From assembly GCA_965215715.1 (NCBI GenBank), contig OZ244129.1, positions 2,790,001 through 2,854,000 of the forward strand: a DNA stretch of 64,000 nt. Direction: 5' to 3'. Below are positions 61,499 to 64,000 of the stretch, piece after piece. The stretch's first letter is position 1, and each line of letters starts with the position of its first letter. The notes beneath the pieces are model-generated. The model saw nothing but the letters and a program-made list of their open reading frames with translations, had not been told where the DNA came from and ran no database searches. This DNA comes from HXMU1428-3 sp965215715. GTDB taxonomy: Bacteria; Pseudomonadota; Alphaproteobacteria; Rhizobiales; HXMU1428-3. Position numbers and translations under genes: made by a program.

Positions 61499-61836
61499 TT
61501 CTTTGAAACACATTTTGTATAAACAGTTACTTAATACCAATAAAGTACTTGTGGGTACTTTTGATATTGCTTTGACCTAAGGGTTCTTTTAAAGGTTGGT
61601 AAGTGAGTTGTTGCAAATTGATATAATAAGATATGAGTTATAGGGAGAAATTAATGTTTTAAATTCTTCCCTTTTAGATTATGGTTATTAATAAATGTCT
61701 TTTCGTTGTTTTAGATCAAAGCCTTAATACTATCAAGTTTTTTTAAAATTATAATGGATGTTTTTTGTCTTGTTCAGAAAACGTTTCATCCTAAACGTTA
61801 TTGAAATATTATTAAACAACAATTTGTATGTACACT
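61499..61836. other. AT-rich intergenic region
   Basis: No gene is seen in these 338 bp. AAAGTAC/GTACTTT (61542-61561) forms a short hairpin near the flippase start, and AACGTTT/AAACGTT (61780-61799) a seven-base stem 38 bp after the DUF1636 stop, possibly its terminator on minus. Confidence 0.6.
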
Positions 61837-62247
61837 CTAGCTTGTTTCTTTCACCCGCTGATGAACAGCATTAAAGGGCGGGGTGCGGGCAATGACGCCT
61901 TGGCGGATGCATTCTGGCCGGTCACTCCAGTCTGGGATACCATCTTCACTTTGGGCATAAAGTTTGGCAAAGGTGATGATGTCATCAGCTGTGGTCTGAG
62001 GATCCAGGTCACCCACCGTAAAGGTGAACTTACCGGGGCTGACGAGGGACATGGTGGCAGGGCGTTTGCAAACGCTCATGCATTGCATCATTTTTAAGGC
62101 AAAACGCTCTTCTAGGCCCTGTTCTTCCAGTTTGGTTTTTAAGATTTTCATCAAATCTCGGCCCGGGCGTCTTGGGTCGTCACTGTCTGCGTTTTTAGGG
62201 CGACAGACGCCGCAAATGTAGATTTCAAGCTCTGGTGCGTTGGTCAT
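61837..62247 (-). CDS. DUF1636 cysteine-rich protein, B12-associated
   Basis: The 136-residue protein has ICGVCRPKNADSDDPRRPGR near residues 11-30 and MMQCMSVCKRPATMSLVSPG near 67-87, so four cysteines are placed as in the ferredoxin-like DUF1636 family, which may bind an Fe-S cluster. In alphaproteobacteria these genes occur mostly in cobalamin clusters, as here beside cobC (divergent, 132 bp). The exact function is unknown. Its C-terminus is duplicated as a remnant at 59184. Confidence 0.9.
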   Translation of the reverse strand: MTNAPELEIYICGVCRPKNADSDDPRRPGRDLMKILKTKLEEQGLEERFALKMMQCMSVCKRPATMSLVSPGKFTFTVGDLDPQTTADDIITFAKLYAQSEDGIPDWSDRPECIRQGVIARTPPFNAVHQRVKETS

Positions 62248-62379
62248 GAGGTCTCTTAATTATGTAATATAAGGGCGCAATTTGTCTTGAATTCATGGTT
62301 CAGTCAAGCGAATTAGAATATTGCAGAAACAGGGGGCTTAAGGCATAGTATTGACAAGTTTAAGTTAAGGAGTTTCGGT

Positions 62380-63390
62380 ATGGTTGAGCATGGCGGTGAT
62401 TTGGATCGTGCAATCAAGACATATGGGATTGAGCACTCAAAGTGGATTGATTTGTCAACCGGGATAAACCCTAATGGTTATGAGATAAAAGGGTTGCCGC
62501 AATCTTGTTTTCATCATCTGCCCCAAAATCAAGATTTGGCTGTGTTAGAAGACGCGGCGCGCCAAGCTTATGGCGTTAAAAAAGGCATAGGGCTTATAGC
62601 AGCACCTGGCTCTGAATTTTTAATCAATGCTTTGCCTCAAATTCGCCCCCGCTCAAAAGTAGCTGTGTTGTCTCCAACATTTTCATCACATGAAATGGCG
62701 TGGCGGCGGTATGGTCATGATGTGCGCACGATTGATAGCATTGATAGTGTGAGTGATGATAGTGTTGTGGTGATGGTTAACCCGAATAACCCGGATGGGA
62801 TGATCACCAAGCCAGGGGCGTTTAAAGCTTTGGCGCAAAAGCTTGAGGCACAGGCCGGGTTGTTGGTGCTTGATGAAGCGTTTGTTGATACCATTCCAGA
62901 TGTGAGTTTTGTGCCGCATCACGATTTTAAAAATGTGATTGTTTTGCGCTCTATCGGTAAGTTTTATGGGCTTGCTGGCTTGCGGCTTGGGTTTGCCATT
63001 GGGGCCAATCGTTATTTGGAAAAATTACGCATGTTGTTGGGCGCTTGGGGTGTTTCTGGCCCGGCCATTGCCGTGGGGGCTCAAGTTTTGCAAGACGATG
63101 ATTGGTCCAAGACCATGCGTGCGGTGTTAAATCAGCAAAGTGCTCAGCATAAACAAGTGTTGGAAGAGCATGGGGTGAAACAAATTGGGGGTACCTCATT
63201 GTTTCACTTGATTGAATTAAACGATGCTCGCACATTACATGTAGAATTGGCCAAACGGGGCATTTGGACCAGAGTGTTTGATTATAGCCCGTTTTGGATG
63301 CGTTTGGGGCTTTGTAAAAGCCAGAATGAATTGTCTCGCTTTGGGCAAGCTTTGGGGGATGCGTTGGCTTCTATTGAAGCGGCTGCCTAA
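62380..63390 (+). CDS. cobC: Threonine-phosphate decarboxylase CobC
   Basis: CobC is a PLP enzyme supplying aminopropanol phosphate for the nucleotide loop of cobalamin (called CobD in Salmonella). The 336-residue protein is an aminotransferase class I/II fold: WIDLSTGINPNGYEIKGLP near residue 22, APGSEFLINALP, VNPNNPDGMI near 132 and the lysine motif LRSIGKFYGLAGLRLGFAIG near 189-208. AAGGAG lies upstream. cobD follows on the same strand after about 80 bp. Confidence 0.95.
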   Translation: MVEHGGDLDRAIKTYGIEHSKWIDLSTGINPNGYEIKGLPQSCFHHLPQNQDLAVLEDAARQAYGVKKGIGLIAAPGSEFLINALPQIRPRSKVAVLSPTFSSHEMAWRRYGHDVRTIDSIDSVSDDSVVVMVNPNNPDGMITKPGAFKALAQKLEAQAGLLVLDEAFVDTIPDVSFVPHHDFKNVIVLRSIGKFYGLAGLRLGFAIGANRYLEKLRMLLGAWGVSGPAIAVGAQVLQDDDWSKTMRAVLNQQSAQHKQVLEEHGVKQIGGTSLFHLIELNDARTLHVELAKRGIWTRVFDYSPFWMRLGLCKSQNELSRFGQALGDALASIEAAA

Positions 63391-63471
63391 GGGGGCTGTT
63401 TATTTAAAGGGTTTGACGCATTTTGTTCCGGTTTATGTCTTTAATTTTTAGTGATTTTTTAGAGAATTTTT

Positions 63472-64000
63472 ATGCCTGATTTGGAATTGAGGGCGCTTGT
63501 TTTGGTTCTGGCCATTTTGCTGGACTGGCTTATGGGAGACCCAAAACGGCTTTATCAGCATATTTTTCACCCGGTGCAATTTATGGGTGAGTTTTTGTCC
63601 TGGATGGAATCTGGACTTAACAAACCGCATGTGTCTTTTTTCAAGCAAAAGCTGCGCGGGACCATTGCTTTGTTTTTCTACCTTTTAATCTGGGTGCTGG
63701 TGGGTGTTGCTATTACCATTATGTGTGATCTGGCTGGCCTTTGGGGGTTAGGGTTAGAAATGCTGGTGGTGGCTGTGTTGCTCAGCGGGCGCTCGCTTTA
63801 TGATCATGTGAAAAATGTGTGCGAAGCGCTTAAATTTAAAACGGTTGAAGAGGCCCGTGTTGCCGTTGCGCACATTGTTGGGCGTGACCCGGCCGCGCTT
63901 GATGATCGCGGTGTGGCGCGCGCGGCCATTGAATCCGGGGCTGAGAATTTGTCTGATGGGTTTATTGGCCCAGTTTTGTTTTATCTTGTTGGTGGTTTGC
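63472..64000 (+). CDS. cobD: Adenosylcobinamide-phosphate synthase CobD/CbiB (partial)
   Basis: The reading frame starts at ATG 63472 and leaves the window at the right edge, giving 176 codons. The N-terminal helices and the motifs LDWLMGDPKRLYQHIFHPVQ near residue 18, GRSLYDHVKNV near 105, AVAHIVGRDP near 130 and AAIESGAENLSDGFIGPVLF near 148-167 are those of CbiB/CobD, the membrane enzyme that attaches aminopropanol or its phosphate to adenosylcobyric acid. Together with CobC this completes that step of the pathway. Confidence 0.95.
   Translation, partial: MPDLELRALVLVLAILLDWLMGDPKRLYQHIFHPVQFMGEFLSWMESGLNKPHVSFFKQKLRGTIALFFYLLIWVLVGVAITIMCDLAGLWGLGLEMLVVAVLLSGRSLYDHVKNVCEALKFKTVEEARVAVAHIVGRDPAALDDRGVARAAIESGAENLSDGFIGPVLFYLVGGL

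Overview
The window is chromosomal DNA of an alphaproteobacterium, most likely of the Hyphomicrobiales (Rhizobiales) group with a moderate to low GC content. The evidence is gene order: hisB/DUF2628 next to hslV/hslU; smr-mltA-Tim44/fxsA-secB-dnaQ-coaE-aroE-maf-ppsR; hemE-hemJ-rho; mnmE-mnmG-rsmG-parA-parB; gpsA-tsaD/hemC-hemD-COG4223-hemY; and phaR with a phasin. No rRNA, tRNA, insertion sequence, prophage or CRISPR array was seen. Product names rest on motifs read by eye and remembered family features, not on a database search.

Layout. 1-4.2 kb: DUF2628 and hisB (minus), then hslV, a ten-helix membrane protein and hslU (plus), with a possible RpoH promoter. 4.2-10.3 kb: an accessory stretch with a secreted Cys-rich protein ending in a short S74-like domain, a small membrane protein, a divergent SDR/AraC pair and an SprA-type metalloprotease. 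10.5-18.7 kb: minus-strand housekeeping genes, with fxsA and secB on plus. 18.67-19.12 kb: an AT-rich gap between ppsR (minus) and hemE (plus), the place where the Caulobacter origin lies, with degenerate DnaA boxes; it is proposed as oriC. 19.1-32.3 kb: hemE, hemJ, rho and a mixed set (TspO, GAF-GGDEF, M15 peptidase, Sel1, DCC, DUF4166, PiT, Nudix, DUF255). 32.5-41 kb: mnmE, mnmG, rsmG, parA, parB with nine parS-like sites, four of them full or nearly full and five weaker, plus a two-gene islet of unknown function between mnmG and rsmG. 41-52.6 kb: GST, PHA regulation (phaR, phasin), OmpW, gpsA, tsaD, hemC, hemD, a mitofilin-like protein and hemY. 52.8-64 kb: cobalamin genes cobL, cobK, cobB, cobC, cobD and a DUF1636 gene, interrupted by a GGDEF-EAL protein, a lipoprotein and a flippase/O-antigen-ligase reading frame split by one TGA.

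Two themes join these parts. First, the window covers the origin side of the chromosome: origin candidate, then about 20 kb away the parS cluster and parAB, with genes directed away from the origin on both sides. Second, tetrapyrrole synthesis is well represented: hemE, hemJ, hemC, hemD, hemY and the cob genes share uroporphyrinogen III as the branch point.

The most unusual signal is a family of about 125-bp near-perfect palindromes placed 15-24 bp after stop codons. Each copy has its own 9-bp stem segment, always matched by its complement in the other arm. Inverted-loop, deletion and decayed copies are present. Two further repeat families are also described.
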